From Scylla paramamosain (lineage: Eukaryota > Arthropoda > Malacostraca > Decapoda > Portunidae): DNA of 64,000 nt. How positions within the stretch are numbered: position 1 is the first letter of the stretch; the number at the start of each line of letters is the position of its first letter. Below, one piece after another: positions 18,616 to 35,739 of the stretch. The notes beneath the pieces are model-generated. The model had not been told where the DNA came from. It did not search any database and saw nothing but the letters and a program-made list of their open reading frames with translations. Where the stretch lies: contig NC_087163.1 of NCBI RefSeq assembly GCF_035594125.1, forward strand, positions 766,001 to 830,000, written 5' to 3'. The translations under genes and the position numbers were made by a program.

Positions 18616-18693
18616 TTGTTGTTGCTGCTGCTGTTGCTATTATTATCACTGCTACTACTACTACTACTACTACTACTACGACTACTACTGCTA

Positions 18694-18731
<38 letters not shown>

Positions 18732-18762
18732 ACTGCTACTGCTACTGCTACTGCTACTGTTA
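18197..18762. repeat. (GT)n and trinucleotide arrays
   Basis: (GT)n 18197-18249, (ATT)n 18524-18558, (AGT)n 18559-18615 and (ACT)/(GCT) arrays 18650-18762. They translate in several frames to homopolymer runs that are not genes. Confidence 0.93.
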
Positions 18763-18934
18763 CTCCATCACCACCACCACTTCTGTCAAGATAGGGCCTG
18801 GGAACACGGTGGCAAGGAAGTGTGAGGAAAGCGGACATATGGGAACTCTCTTCCTTGATACCGTCAGCCTGAAGATCAGTAACGAGGAAATTCGTCGCTG
18901 TGCTCCTTCTTATTACGTATTTCATAATTTCTTG

Positions 18935-18935
<1 letters not shown>

Positions 18936-19027
<92 letters not shown>

Positions 19028-19203
19028 GTTCAGTTCTTGCCAGCTGATCAGTGGTTGTAACGAAACATTGCGTCACAGCCACGCCTGTTTTTCGTTTTTT
19101 TTGTTTTTTTTTTTTTGGGGGGGGCGTTGCTGCTGCTGTTACTACTACTACTACTACTACTACCAATACTACTACTACTACTGATAATAATAATAATAAT
19201 AAC

Positions 19204-19253
<50 letters not shown>
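18936..19253. repeat. (CT)n, (ACT)n and (AAT)n arrays
   Basis: (CT)n 18936-19025, (ACT)n 19138-19182 and (AAT)n 19184-19253. A pyrimidine-rich tract of CCTT words follows at 19310-19530. Confidence 0.94.
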
Positions 19254-19254
<1 letters not shown>

Positions 19255-19733
19255 CGTGCTCAACTTCTTAGCTGTATGTTTTGTTTTTTGTTTTGTTTTT
19301 TGTCTTTTCTCCATCCTCACTTCATCCTTTTCCTCCTTCGCCTTGGAACGTTTTCTCTCCTACCTTCTCTTTCCTTCCCAACTTCCCTCCCTTTCCTGCC
19401 TTCATTCCTCCTCTCCCTAACCTTTCCTTCATCCCTCCTTCCCTTCCTAACCTTCCTCCATCCCTCCTTCCCTCCCTGACCTCCCTCCTTCTCTCGCTAC
19501 CTGACCTCTCTCCCTCCCCACCTTCCCAGCACGGCACAACTTTGTCCTTCTCGTTACACAAGTTGGTAACTCCAGCGATCAGCCCTATCACAGAGCCGCG
19601 CCCCAGCCTCGTCCTGCCCTGAGCCACCAACAGAGGGATGGGCGGGGAGGATGTGTGCGCGCGTGTGTGTATGGCGATGTGTGTGATGTCGATGAAAGTG
19701 AAGGGAGATTGTGATAGGTAAATATATGATATG

Positions 19734-19856
<123 letters not shown>

Positions 19857-20155
19857 ATTAACGTCAGAGTTTGTCTTCCTCTGCTTATCTGGTCCTCTTC
19901 CTTTCGTTTCGTTCTCCTGTTCATGTCTCCTCTTCCTCCTCCTGAGGCTCTTGGTCGCCCTGCCGCCCCCTGGAGTCCCTACTGAATGCACAGTTATATA
20001 GGTCCATCAGGCAGGCCGGTGCTCTCCTCACCTGAAGGCCTGAAGAAAGGTGTGTGCGGGGGAGCGCCAGGAGGACAGGAGGGCAAGAGGGTGGGGTAGC
20101 TTAGAGGAGTGATGCTACTGGGACAAGCTGAGGCTTTCTTGTAGTTGTATTGGCA

Positions 20156-20164
20156 GTGGTAGTG

Positions 20165-20245
<81 letters not shown>

Positions 20246-20420
20246 ATGGTTGTGGCGGTGGTGGTTGTGGCAGTGGTGGTGGTGGTAATAATAGTTGTTG
20301 TTGTGGTGGTGGTGATGGATGTAGTAGTAGTGTAATTTGGAAGGTGGTGGATGTAGTAGTAGCGGTTATTGTTTCCGTTATAGGTGTAGTAGTAGTAATT
20401 GTTGTTCTAGTTGTAATTGT
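20156..20420. repeat. (AGT)/(GGT) trinucleotide array
   Basis: A core of AGT triplets at 20164-20243 grades into degenerate GGT/GTT triplets to about 20420. This is the last large array before a much quieter stretch. Confidence 0.92.
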
Positions 20421-20702
20421 CTTTGTTTGTTTTAAGAGGACAATCGATGTGAACCAAACTCTGCGTGCACCTCGGTATCTTTGTTGTTTGTTTGGGAACA
20501 CACACATTAACATCTACCTCTACTTGATTCTGGCAACGCAAGGGTTTCATGAAGGCAGAATGTGTTAGCAGGATATCAGTTTCTGTGATGACATCTACAC
20601 CAAACATGTCCTTATTGGGTGTTTCTAGGATATCAGTCTCCCTCATTTTCTAATGTTTTATCATGTTTTCTGATGTTCTTGTAGGATGATAGGTGAAAAG
20701 AG

Positions 20703-20782
20703 GTAGTTGTTTCATACAGGCACTGCCACATGTAGGCCTGATGGCTTCTTGCAGCTTCCCTTATTTTTTTTTATGTTTTTGT
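20703..20782 (+). repeat. Dispersed-repeat 3' tail, copy 1
   Basis: This segment (TTTCATACAGG, CACATGTAGGCCTG, then GCTTCTTGCAGCTTCCC and TTATT) recurs at 51686-51766 with minor changes. A shared 3' end at two unlinked sites is typical of a SINE or LINE tail. Confidence 0.7.
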
Positions 20783-22106
20783 GGTGACAAAATTTACAAC
20801 AAACATGTTCTTATTGGAAGCATCCCTCGTTATTCAGAACAAAATATAAAGCCTAAGTGAAATGAGATTACCTAATCAGCGTTTTTCAGTTCAGCAGTTT
20901 TATCAAAGATAAATAATTCAGTGCTTCCATTATTTTTTTCATATTGTATACAAGGAAAAATCCTTATCGGTTACTGTTTTGGCATCAGTCTAGTGCTGGT
21001 GGAGGAACATTCTACTTACCTCACTTACGTCATGTTCCGTTGAGCCATTTTCCTCGAATTCTGTTGGGAACTGAATTTCCGGGATAATGTGAGATAAAGA
21101 CGAAAAGCGACAGGATGTATAGCAGGTGATAGGGGAGAGGGTATGAATTCCCATTACTCCTCCTACTCCTCCTCCTCTTCCTTTTCCTCCCGGCATGGCA
21201 CATTAACCCGTCAGGGCAAGTGAGGGCCGCGTCACGGGACGTCCTGATCTCTAATGAACTTCCAGGTGAGTTAAGGACGAGGAGTTTAAGGCGTCTCGAG
21301 AAGCTGCGGCTCAAGGAGACCAAGAGGAGAGGAGTGAGGAAGAAAAATAGGGAGGGTAGAAAGGGACACAGATGATAGGGGAAATTAACGAGTAAAGAAG
21401 TGAAGGAGGAGGAGGAGGAGGAGGAGGAGGAGGGTAAAATTGCTAAATAAATCTAGGAGAAAGAATGATAGGAGAAAATTCAAGAAAATCAATTGCATTT
21501 AACAAGCAAACTACAAACAGACCTTTAGGTCTATGTAAGCGTGTTTAGAAGCTAATTTAAATTAACAACCGGATGAAGGAATAAGGTAGTAAAGCAAAAA
21601 AACTTTTTCATCACCATCACCTCCTATTTTCATGTACATGGAAACAGTTGGGAAAAGGACCATGCGCTGTGGAAAAGTCCGGTTTTCACTGGAAAGGATG
21701 AAAGGAGCCAAATTCACCTCATGGTGAACTCTGTTTTGACAATCTGGAAGAGTGAACATATTGAAGAGTAAAAGTGAAAAAAATAAATAAAAATAAATAG
21801 AATAGATTAAAAATTAAAGTATGCAAAAACCATGTCATACTGCAACATACCATAGTGACTGAATATGATTAAGATGTGGATATGTTGGCAGCCTGTGCTA
21901 CACTTGAGAAGATGGTCATAAAATGCAAAGAACTTATAATCTAATGTGTATCTATTCAGACAAGAAGGTATTTTGTTGAGTTTATCGGTTTTATTTATGA
22001 AAGTTTCGAGTGAATTGTTTGTTCACGGCTAGTGAAGGTAGTTTATTTGTTCACGAGCAGGAGGAGGAGCAGGAGTGCAGTGATCATGGAAAAGAAATAG
22101 AAATGA

Positions 22107-22162
<56 letters not shown>

Positions 22163-22520
22163 CTAGAAATACTCCTCTCCTATCATGTTCGTCTCTTAAC
22201 AACAGGAATGTGTCTTATTTTTCATTGATGATTGTTTTGAAAGGCTGCTTACATACATCTCGTTTGTTGTGTCTGTATACTTCACATAATACGAAATATT
22301 CAACAATCTTGTTTCTTCTGGTGTCGCATTAACACATGTCTATTTTCTGTCACCTTCCATACTGTTAAGAAATTTGCCGGCAAATTCATCATAACAACCA
22401 TCACGCTGCCAAACGTACGATGATAACATCTAAATACATATATTTTCTATTCCTAATCATCTTCTGTAGAAAGCAGTAACGTACATACAGTCAACTATAG
22501 TTATGTATCATTGTACCGTG
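20783..22520. other. Intergenic sequence upstream of the canopy gene
   Basis: I see no gene here. It holds short (GGA)n at 21409-21431 and (GA)n at 22111-22160; the rest is unremarkable. Confidence 0.6.
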
Positions 22521-22559
22521 TAGTCAGTGTGGATAGAAGGGAAAGTGGAGGGTATGACA

Positions 22560-22760
22560 GCCAGGCAAGCACACACACCTGTTGCGGGGCACACGTGGGG
22601 CAGCCACAAGGTGACACGTGGACGGCCGCGCTCAGCTGATCGCAGGCGCCACACAGCTGCTGCTCCCTCCACACCCATACACTGCCTACCTCCACCACCC
22701 TTGCCTCACCGGACTGCCCTCTGGTCACACCTTGCTGCTGCTCCCCACACCTTGACGCAG
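22560..22760 (+). promoter_or_regulatory. Probable 5' UTR exon and promoter-proximal region of canopy gene
   Basis: A GC-richer stretch ends in a consensus donor (GACGCAG|GTAACC) at 22760. The next acceptor on this strand, 23464, leads directly into the canopy start codon. The 5' boundary and transcription start cannot be placed. No long in-frame ORF reaches the donor, consistent with untranslated sequence. Confidence 0.5.
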
Positions 22761-23474
22761 GTAACCATGACCTCGTAGCTCTCACTTAACGTTGCATCAC
22801 CATCCACCAACATTCAGTACAGGTTGCGTCAAAACGTTTCCCCAGCTTCCACCCCTCGTGAAGCGCCACTCATGTGATTGCTTCCTCTGTGAGTCACCTC
22901 ATAGACATATTATGGGTCGGCTCGTATGAACCGCATTCTTAAATGTTCCATCTCTTCACCACGTCCACTTTCAAGAGGCTTTAGTAGAAGCCAGTGGGTT
23001 TTACGAGGATGTTTATCAGTTTAACAGTTGTATTCTAATAAAAAAAAAAAAAGATAATTTGTACTGTTATCTCTGTAGCCCCAGAAGGTAAGTCTTACCA
23101 ATAACGGCACCTTATCATGTTGCTGCCCCTCTTCAGGACAAGGAAGCTTTGGGGCACTAGTGTTGATGTGTAGTCCTCGTCTGGCTGGGAATCTGCTGAG
23201 AAAGCAAGGTTTTATGGTGGAGGAGGCCAAACTAGGCCAAATTTGGGTTATTTCTAAAATCTAATGACAAAGATACCACTTTTGAGAAAAATCCTTAAAA
23301 ACTCAACAAGCAGAATATCTGCTTCCCACATCCCCCACTATGTTATCCTAATCTTTTGAAGTCATGGGAGGTCTCTATCCTCCACATTCCCCACTATGCT
23401 CTCTCAACCTGTAAAATTGCAGTTTAGCACAATACATCCTATCTTCTTTTCTTTTCCTCCTCAGGAACAAAAAG

Positions 23475-26023
<2,549 letters not shown>

Positions 26024-26330
26024 TGCAAGAAAACATGCAGGTACTATTTATATTTTGTTCTTGTTCATGTTGTAGTTTGGTTTTGTATGCAGTTGCATGA
26101 TGACAGCAATAACTTTGTAGAATTTGTTATCTCTTATAAAATGACCAAGTAACAACTTAGTAGAATATGATGTGGTATCCAGTAGCCAGAATGTTGTGGT
26201 GGGCATGGGGAAGGTCAACATGGTGACTGGACCCTTGTAGTCTTCTCCTATACATGAAACAACCAGTTAGTGACATCCAAAAATATACTTACATATGAAC
26301 TTGGAATGTACTTATTCCTGGTGAGAAAAA

Positions 26331-26336
26331 AATAAA
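26331..26336 (+). terminator. Candidate poly(A) signal of canopy gene
   Basis: AATAAA lies 308 bases after the stop codon and is the first such hexamer downstream on the coding strand that I see. Confidence 0.5.
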
Positions 26337-26439
26337 TAGAATGTACCATGAAAAGTAGCATCTAGAATTATCAAAACTTTGGCCTCCCTTGATATCAGAC
26401 AACCCTGAGAATGTTGGGGTGTGCGTGCATGTGTGTGTG

Positions 26440-26444
26440 CATAC

Positions 26445-26479
<35 letters not shown>

Positions 26480-26528
26480 CATGCGTGCATGCGTGCGTGC
26501 GTGCGTGCGTGTGTGTGTGTGTGTGTGC
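26440..26528. repeat. (GT)/(GC) alternating purine-pyrimidine array
   Basis: GT units with interspersed GC and CATGCGTG words, fully alternating purine-pyrimidine. Confidence 0.93.
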
Positions 26529-26672
26529 CTTTCTTCAACTCATTCAGTTTTAATATTTCAACATGGGAAGTTTCATTTCCTAACATGATTTAGTCTCTTA
26601 ACTTGAGTTCCTATCCCATCTTTCCCTATCAATACTTCTCCTTTCCTCTTTTTGTTGTTCCCATTATTGTTT

Positions 26673-28660
<1,988 letters not shown>

Positions 28661-28669
28661 TTGGCTAGT

Positions 28670-29165
28670 TTAGTTTTTTATGTGTCTTGATACTCCTCTC
28701 AACAGGAAGAGGGAAAAGAGAAACAGGCTTAGACTTCCAAAGTTAACTAACTAAAGAGACAAAAGAGTGAGATGGATAGCATAGGGTTGAGGGTGAGCAG
28801 GTCTTGTGCAGTGAGGAAGTGGGAGGAGGGAGGCATACAGTTAGCAAGTTTAGAAAAACAATAACTATGGAAAATAATTATGAAAAATAAAGAGATGCAT
28901 CACTGCACTGAGCTGTAAGAGACTGAAGACTCAAGTAAAGGAGACAAGTAGAGGCAAAAAGCTTTTGATTCCATCCAGTTTGATGAGGCTGTGAAGGTGT
29001 ATCCATTCCATACACGGGAACCATACTCCATGTAAGAACAGATGAGGTCCTTGTGTTGAGTTAATATTTGGGAAGGAAGAAATTGGCAGTGAAAGAACAT
29101 ATGGCTCCATGTTAGTTGTTTTAATAAACAGTGAGATGTGAAATTTCCAGTTGAAATTTTTAGAT
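28670..29165 (-). mobile_element. Old non-LTR retrotransposon fragment (RT C-terminal region)
   Basis: The minus-strand translation contains LICSYMEYGSRVWNG and WMESKAF, aligning with LIHPCMEYASHVWGG and RVESKAF of the element at 32667-33838. Further matches downstream are NCMPP and LTAQD, and upstream NFNWKFHIS. Several stops and frameshifts mark it as decayed. Confidence 0.75.
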
Positions 29166-29873
29166 AAGCACAGCCTTTTATTGCACTATTAATATATCTT
29201 ACTAATAAGAAATTTTTTTTGTCACTTATGGTCTATGAATAAATCTGGTTGTAAGATGAATAAAGGCAAGGGTTGGCAGTATTAGTAGAAATCATCATAG
29301 GATGGAATTTAAGTTCTTTTGTGTTTGCAGATGGCAATAGAATGTAAATTTGTAAATCAGTCCAATACTTTCAAAATAATAAATGTTAAAAGACAATACT
29401 TCTAGAGCAGAAAACAAGATTATTGACTTAGCAGAGAGCATGTAGGGTAGAATTAGAAAACCATAAGCAGTAAGGGAGGTGAGACAGTTAATGGAAAGAG
29501 TAAATGAGTCTAGATAACTCAACCCCATCCTGTCCAAGAATGTAAACCAGGAAAGACAACAGAGAAAGAGAATCATGTAGAGAAGAAAATTAATGCAATT
29601 TTGGGTGTGTATAAGATGGTCAGTGGGCATACTTGAGGGGGCACTTCAGGATAGCTTAAACAACATAAGCAGGAGTTGATGTTAAGGAATGAATTGAAGA
29701 CAGAAGAAGCAAGGAATTGTCAGAGATGTCTGTGGTTTCAGGGACAAAAAGTTGGAGTATGTTATAATGGAGGAGAAATTATTAATTGAATGGTGATAAA
29801 TTGCACCCCCTTGAGATGATGTGCAAGTGAGATGACAAGAATATAAAGTGAGTGGATGATGTTAGTGCAAGCA

Positions 29874-29876
<3 letters not shown>

Positions 29877-29904
<28 letters not shown>
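29877..29904. repeat. Poly(T) tract
   Basis: A run of 28 T, possibly the poly(A) tail of a minus-strand retroelement copy. Confidence 0.8.
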
Positions 29905-30071
29905 GAAGGTGACAGGGTAGCATCAGTATCAGTTTCAGTGTACTTGTGACAAACAAGGAACAACTGCTTAAACCTCCTCCATCTGTGTTTTCTCTATCTG
30001 GTGCCTATGGTTCCCACTTTCTCCTTTGTGGTGTAATACATTCAGCACCTCATATATTTGTACGTTTTCAG

Positions 30072-30180
30072 CTGGAGACGCAGTCATACCTGGAGGTGGT
30101 GGAAAAACTGGCTTCTGAAGCAAAGCACAAGAGAATGCACTGCTGAAAGGGAAGAGACTGAAGCTGAAGGAAAGGAGGAG
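30072..30180 (+). pseudogene. Exon-like segment of unknown product
   Basis: A TTTTCAG acceptor precedes LETQSYLEVVEKLASEAKHKR, an amphipathic helix-like sequence that soon meets a stop. A second frame then reads ECTAEREETEAEGKEE up to a strong GAG|GTAAGT donor at 30180. A single-base indel would explain the change of frame. It may be a decayed exon, an assembly error or chance; I do not recognise the product. Confidence 0.3.
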
Positions 30181-30569
30181 GTAAGTGGAGGCCTGTCATT
30201 TGAATCTTGTATTACCATCGGCTGCAGCACAAACTTACCCAACCTGACAGATGCATGACTCACAGGATTGAGTTGAGGAAAGGTGACCAATTGCTGCCTT
30301 CCTGATCTCTGGACACTTGAGGTGGTCACTCACTCTCATCACAGAAGATTCAACAATATGTCTTTAGGAAGGAAATATAATACATAAACTTTACAAAGAG
30401 AGATGTGTGTGTGTATTTACCTAGTTTACCTAGTTGTATTGTACAGAGCATGAACTAAAGTTCATTTTGTTCTGTTTCCATAACCATATTTATCCAGTTT
30501 CTCTTTAAACATGTGTACACTATTTGCCACAACCATCTCTTCAAATCATTCCAGATTTCAATAGTTTGA

Positions 30570-30570
<1 letters not shown>

Positions 30571-30642
<72 letters not shown>
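30571..30642. repeat. (GT)n microsatellite
   Basis: A pure array of about 36 units. Confidence 0.97.
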
Positions 30643-30645
<3 letters not shown>

Positions 30646-30912
30646 TCAGGAGTAGGAGCTGTAATGTTAAAGTAACTAACTTTGCATTAAAGAAATTAAG
30701 CTCATTAAACTTCATAATTACCTTTATTGTTATTATCAATGAAAATATCTTACTTTCTTAGTTTTATGTATCTGAATATTATTCTTGAAAGAGACAGCAA
30801 TGATTCACTGATGCCTGACTTGCTACAGGACCAGTACAGGATCAGCACACTCACTACAGAATAGACTTAATATTTTTTTCCTGTAAAACTGCTTCACATG
30901 TACCTTCCTTTT

Positions 30913-30916
<4 letters not shown>

Positions 30917-30997
<81 letters not shown>
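30917..30997. repeat. (AT)n microsatellite
   Basis: A pure array of about 40 AT units, the only long (AT)n in the window. Confidence 0.97.
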
Positions 30998-30999
<2 letters not shown>

Positions 31000-31335
31000 T
31001 TTAAATCATTAGGTATTTTACTCTCAATATAACACTTAAATAATTTTTAATATTATATTTAATTTTTACTTAAATCATGATTTTTTACTCCTAATATAAC
31101 TCTAAATAATTGTAATACAACATATTTCATTTTGATTTAAATCATAATTTTTTTGGTCAATATAACACTTAAATAATTTTTAATACAGTATATTTAATTT
31201 TGATTTAAATAATTATTTTTCTAACTCAATTTAACACGTAAATAATTTTTAATACAATATGTTTAATTTTGATTTAAATCATGATTTTTTTACTGTAATT
31301 TAGATTAATTAAAATCACTTGATTTAAATCAAACC
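31000..31335. repeat. AT-rich tandem repeat, period about 68 bp
   Basis: About four and a half degenerate units, each with TAATTTTTAATA and TTTTGATTTAAATCAT. GATTTAAATC begins at 31134, 31202 and 31271. It directly follows the (AT)n array and ends in TTGATTTAAATCAAACC. Confidence 0.85.
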
Positions 31336-31956
31336 AACCCTGTCCTGGACATGTGTCCTGCCATCCACATCAAGCAGCAGTCAGTAGTGGTGGGACAATA
31401 GATTTGCCCTACACCACCAGTCACCAAAAATTGCAGCAGACAAGTAGGCACAGGTAGTGTAGGCCTAGCCACATACTGCATAACCACCCTCTCCTTGAAA
31501 TGTGATATATTATAATGTAAAACACACACAAAAAATAAAAATATTTATTTGTAAAAATAGACAGTTGCAAAATTACCATCATTTGCCTCATATTTATGTA
31601 AATGTGTCTGCCTGTCTCACTAATAAAGGGAGCCAAGTTACATGGGCAGTTCAACTCATCAGTTAACTTCTTTGTTTTTCTGGCAATAACTGCATTGTTG
31701 TTTCATCAGTGGGAGTCACAATGATGTACTGGACATGGACAGCTTTTCTGTCATTATCTTAAACCATGTGTAACAAAAATTTGACAGGGCTTTGCTTTAT
31801 TATGGGTGGTTACCCCTCCCTCCCACACCACAGACCCACAGTATTATTATTTTTACAAACCATGGTCACTCATCACATCTTTAAACCAATAATTTTCTTT
31901 CATCTCATCCCACTATGCTATATTAACAAACCAGTCACTTATCTATACACTGATAA

Positions 31957-32061
<105 letters not shown>

Positions 32062-32666
32062 AGACCCACAGAATGTCCCCCCCAATATGTTTATAATCCA
32101 CAGTCACTCACCACTTCTTCACCACAATAATTTCCTGAACATTCATACACACTCTGTTCACAATAAATAATTTCATCAAGCACAAAGACTTACCTTCATC
32201 AAGAGTAAAAACCATAAATTACATACATCTTTCTCTTCTTTTGTACAGCAGCAAGTTTATCTAATACTATATATAACTAGTGTTGAGAAAAATGTAATTC
32301 TATAAAATAGTCTAGTTAGGATGTAACAGTCTGATGCAGTTTGAAATACATTACAGCCTTTTCACCTCACCACAGCTCACACTCAACATCCTCTCTGTCT
32401 CTTCTCTAAACATAACAAAAGACATTAATCTCCATTTGAATATGGCCGTCACAGGTGGGTGTGCATTCCATCTCCTACCGTGCTCCACCTCACCAACACA
32501 AGGTGGTCACACTATTACAGAAGCAAGGGGACTCAGTTGAAAATTAGTGTGTGCAATACTGAATGATTCCTTAGTTATGGTTCTAGCAAGACAAATAAAT
32601 CACAAAAGAGTAATGCTGTTTTTTCTTTGCTTCATCCTTAAGTAATAGTATGCATGGTAGTTACAA

Positions 32667-33838
32667 TGCTAGAACTACCCTCCTACGGCTTCTATCCTTC
32701 TCTCTGTAACTTCATCTCATTTCCTTTCTGACCATTCTATTGCTGCTGTGGTAGATGGTCACTGTTCTTCTAAATCTATTAACAGTGGTGTTCCTCAGGG
32801 TTCTGTCCTGTCACCCACTCTCTTCTTATTATTCATTAATGATCTTCTAAACCAAACTTCTTGTCCTATCCACCCCTATGCTGATGATACCATTCTGCAC
32901 TTTTCCACGTCTTTTCATAGACATCCAACCCTTCAGGAAGTAAACATTTCACGCAGGGAAGCCACAGAACGCTTGACTTCTGATCTTTCTAAAATTTCTG
33001 ATTGGGGCAGAGCAAACTTGGTATTGTTCAATGCCTCAAAAACTCGATTCCTCCATCTATCAACTCCTCGACACACCCTTCCAGACAACTATCCCCTCTT
33101 CTTCAATGACACTTCTTCAATGACAACTGTCCCCCTCTTCTACACTGAACATCCTCGGTCTGTCCTTTACTTATAATCTGAACTGGAAACTTCACATCTC
33201 ATCTCTAGCTAAAACAGCTTCTATGAAGTTAGGCATTCTGAGATGTCTCCACCAATTTTTTCTCACCCCCCCCAACTACTAACTCTGTACAAGGGCCTTA
33301 TCCATCCATGTATGGAGTATGCTTCACATGTCTGGGGGGGTTCCACTCATACTGCTCTTCTAGACAGAGTGGAATCAAAAGCTTTTCGTCTCATCAACTC
33401 CTCTCCTCTAACTCACTGTCTTCAGCCTCTCTCTCATCGCCGCAATGTTGCATCTCTAGCTGTCTTCTACTGCTATTTTCATGCTAACTGCTCTTCTGAT
33501 CTTGCTAACTGCATGCCTCCCCTCCTCCTGTAGCCTCACTGCACAAGACTTTCTTCTTTCTCTCATCCCTATTCTGTCCACCTCTCTAACACAAGAGTTA
33601 ACCAGTATTCTCAATCATTCATCCCTTTCTCTGATAAACTCTGGAACTTCCTGCCTGCTGCTGTATTTCCACCTTCCTATGACTTGAATTCCTTCAAGAG
33701 GAAGGTTTCAAGACACTTATCCTTCAATTTTTGACTAACACTTTGGACCCTTTTTATGGGACTGGCATTTCAGTGGGCATTTTTTTTATTGGATTTTTGT
33801 TGCCCTTGGTCGTGTCCCTCCTACATAAAAAAAAAAAA
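32667..33838 (+). mobile_element. 5'-truncated non-LTR retrotransposon (Jockey/CR1-like reverse transcriptase)
   Basis: The translation shows reverse transcriptase motifs SGVPQGSVLSPTLF and YADDT (the catalytic box), then ISDWGRANLVLFNASKT, LYKGLIHPCMEYASHVWGG and RVESKAFRLI. This is the order of the C-terminal half of a LINE ORF2. At least three frameshifts break the frame between 32750 and 33690. The copy ends in TACATAAAA with a short A tail at 33838. The 5' truncation and A tail fit target-primed reverse transcription. I found no clear target-site duplication. Confidence 0.92.
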
Positions 33839-33839
33839 A

Positions 33840-35273
33840 GTTTATTCTCTCCCCATCTCTCACTATCTCAGGAAATCAGACAAACTGAAAGATAAAGTTG
33901 AAAAAAATGTGATCAGTATGCTTCTATTCCACTTATAAAAAACAATACCTGGAGCTTAAACAGTTTCAGCTCCTCTTCTCATCCTTCAGCATCTTCATTT
34001 CTTCCATTTAACAATACTAGACAGCTGATGTATTTTCTTGCTTCTCTTGTTATGCTTCCTTCTCGCTTCTTGAGAGACCTTAGCACTGAGACTGGCAGCT
34101 TGTCTGTAGATGCAAGAGAACCTAGGAACATCTTGCTCATTTTGGTCTTCATCTTCACACTCAGCTATCTCCCATCCAGCAGTAGTGTGGACTTATGGCT
34201 GTGGACAGAGGATAAAGATGAGGGTGAAGAATGAGGTGGGGCTGTGTGGTTCAGATGATAGGGCAAAAAGAGTGTGTTGTAAGACAAGCAAAGATAGTAA
34301 AAGGTTGAGGAGTGTGTCAAAAACAGAGTGAGGATACAAGAATGGAAAAAAAAATTGTAGTGTGATGGATTTGCTTAGTTGTAATTTATAAGACACTAAT
34401 TACTCTCACTTCTGTCTCTATATTTATCCAATCTTTCCTTCAATAGGTGCACACTCCATGCTGTGTGTGACTGCATCTGTATGACCATGTACACAAGTAT
34501 AAACTGACACAAGCAATACTTTCACTTGCAATATGCATACAAGAAAACAACAACCAGCAGCACCACAAAGAGGTCAGCTGGTGGTGATGCAAATGAGACC
34601 CTGCAAGACCATACAAGTCCATGTTATTTCACCCACAAAAAAGCCTGGGATAAACTCAAGTTTTTCCATCTGCTGCCTGCACCTCTGAGCCACCTAAGTC
34701 ATCACCACACTCCTGCCATGCTGCACCACAGCATCACACCTGTCATGTGTTGCTCACAGCACACAAAGCCACATCTTAATGATAAAACTCAAACATACCC
34801 TGTATTTTTTTTTTTCACTGCCATCACATTTGTCTGGGAGCATAAGTCTATCACAAATAATCTCTTTTCTCTAATTCTAAAAGCATTAATTCAAATGACA
34901 CCAACAAACAGCACAACACACAACATAAGCTGGTGTTTGGCTAATCTAAGATTTTCATTTTTCCATCACTGGTGTCAAAACATTATACAATGAAGCAAGG
35001 ACATTATAACAGCTCTCAAAGGCACAAACTTTTTACAGCATTGCATATAAAAGTAACTACACTGTGACTAACTTATTTCCACTCAACATTTTACTGGAAG
35101 GGAGCTGAGCTGGTTCTAGCCTTCTGAGGACCCTGGGTTGGCTTATATTTTGGGGTACCACAATGTGATGTAACCTGCATTTTTTCCAAGGGCAGTTTTA
35201 CCTGTAACATTATGACATATATACTGGTAATGGGAATCAACAGCATTCACACACAATGAAAATGAATGTAGGT
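33840..35273. other. Intergenic sequence between two LINE copies
   Basis: No gene is supported. Short ORFs lack recognisable motifs or good splice context. Confidence 0.55.
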
Positions 35274-35735
35274 AGCTTTTCGTCTCATCAACTCCTCTCC
35301 TCTAACTGACTGTCTTCAGCCTCTCTCTCACCGCTGCAATGTTGCATATCTAGCTGTCTTCTACCACTATTTTCATGCTAACTGCTCTTCTGATCTTGCT
35401 AACTGCATGCCTCCCCTCCTTCCACGGCCTCGCTGCACAAGACTTTCTTCTTTCTCTCACCCCTATTCTGTCCACCTCTCTAACGCAAGAGTTAACCAGT
35501 ATTCTCAATCATTCATCCCTTTCTCTGGTAAATTCTGAAACTCCCTGCCTGCTTCTGTATTTCCACCTTCCTATGACTTGAATTCCTTTAAGAGGGAGGT
35601 TTCAAGACACTTATTCATCAATTTTTGACCACTGCTTTGACCCTTTTATGGGACTGGCATTTCAGTGGGCATTTTTTTTTTATTAGATTTTTGTTGCCCT
35701 TGGCCACTGTCCTTCCTACATAAAAAAAAAAAAAA
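35274..35735 (+). mobile_element. Second, shorter copy of the same LINE 3' end
   Basis: This is nearly identical to 33377-33838, from AGCTTTTCGTCTCATCAACTC to the same TACATAAAA poly(A) end, with scattered substitutions. It is an independent, more strongly 5'-truncated insertion of the same family. Confidence 0.9.
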
Positions 35736-35739
35736 TTAA

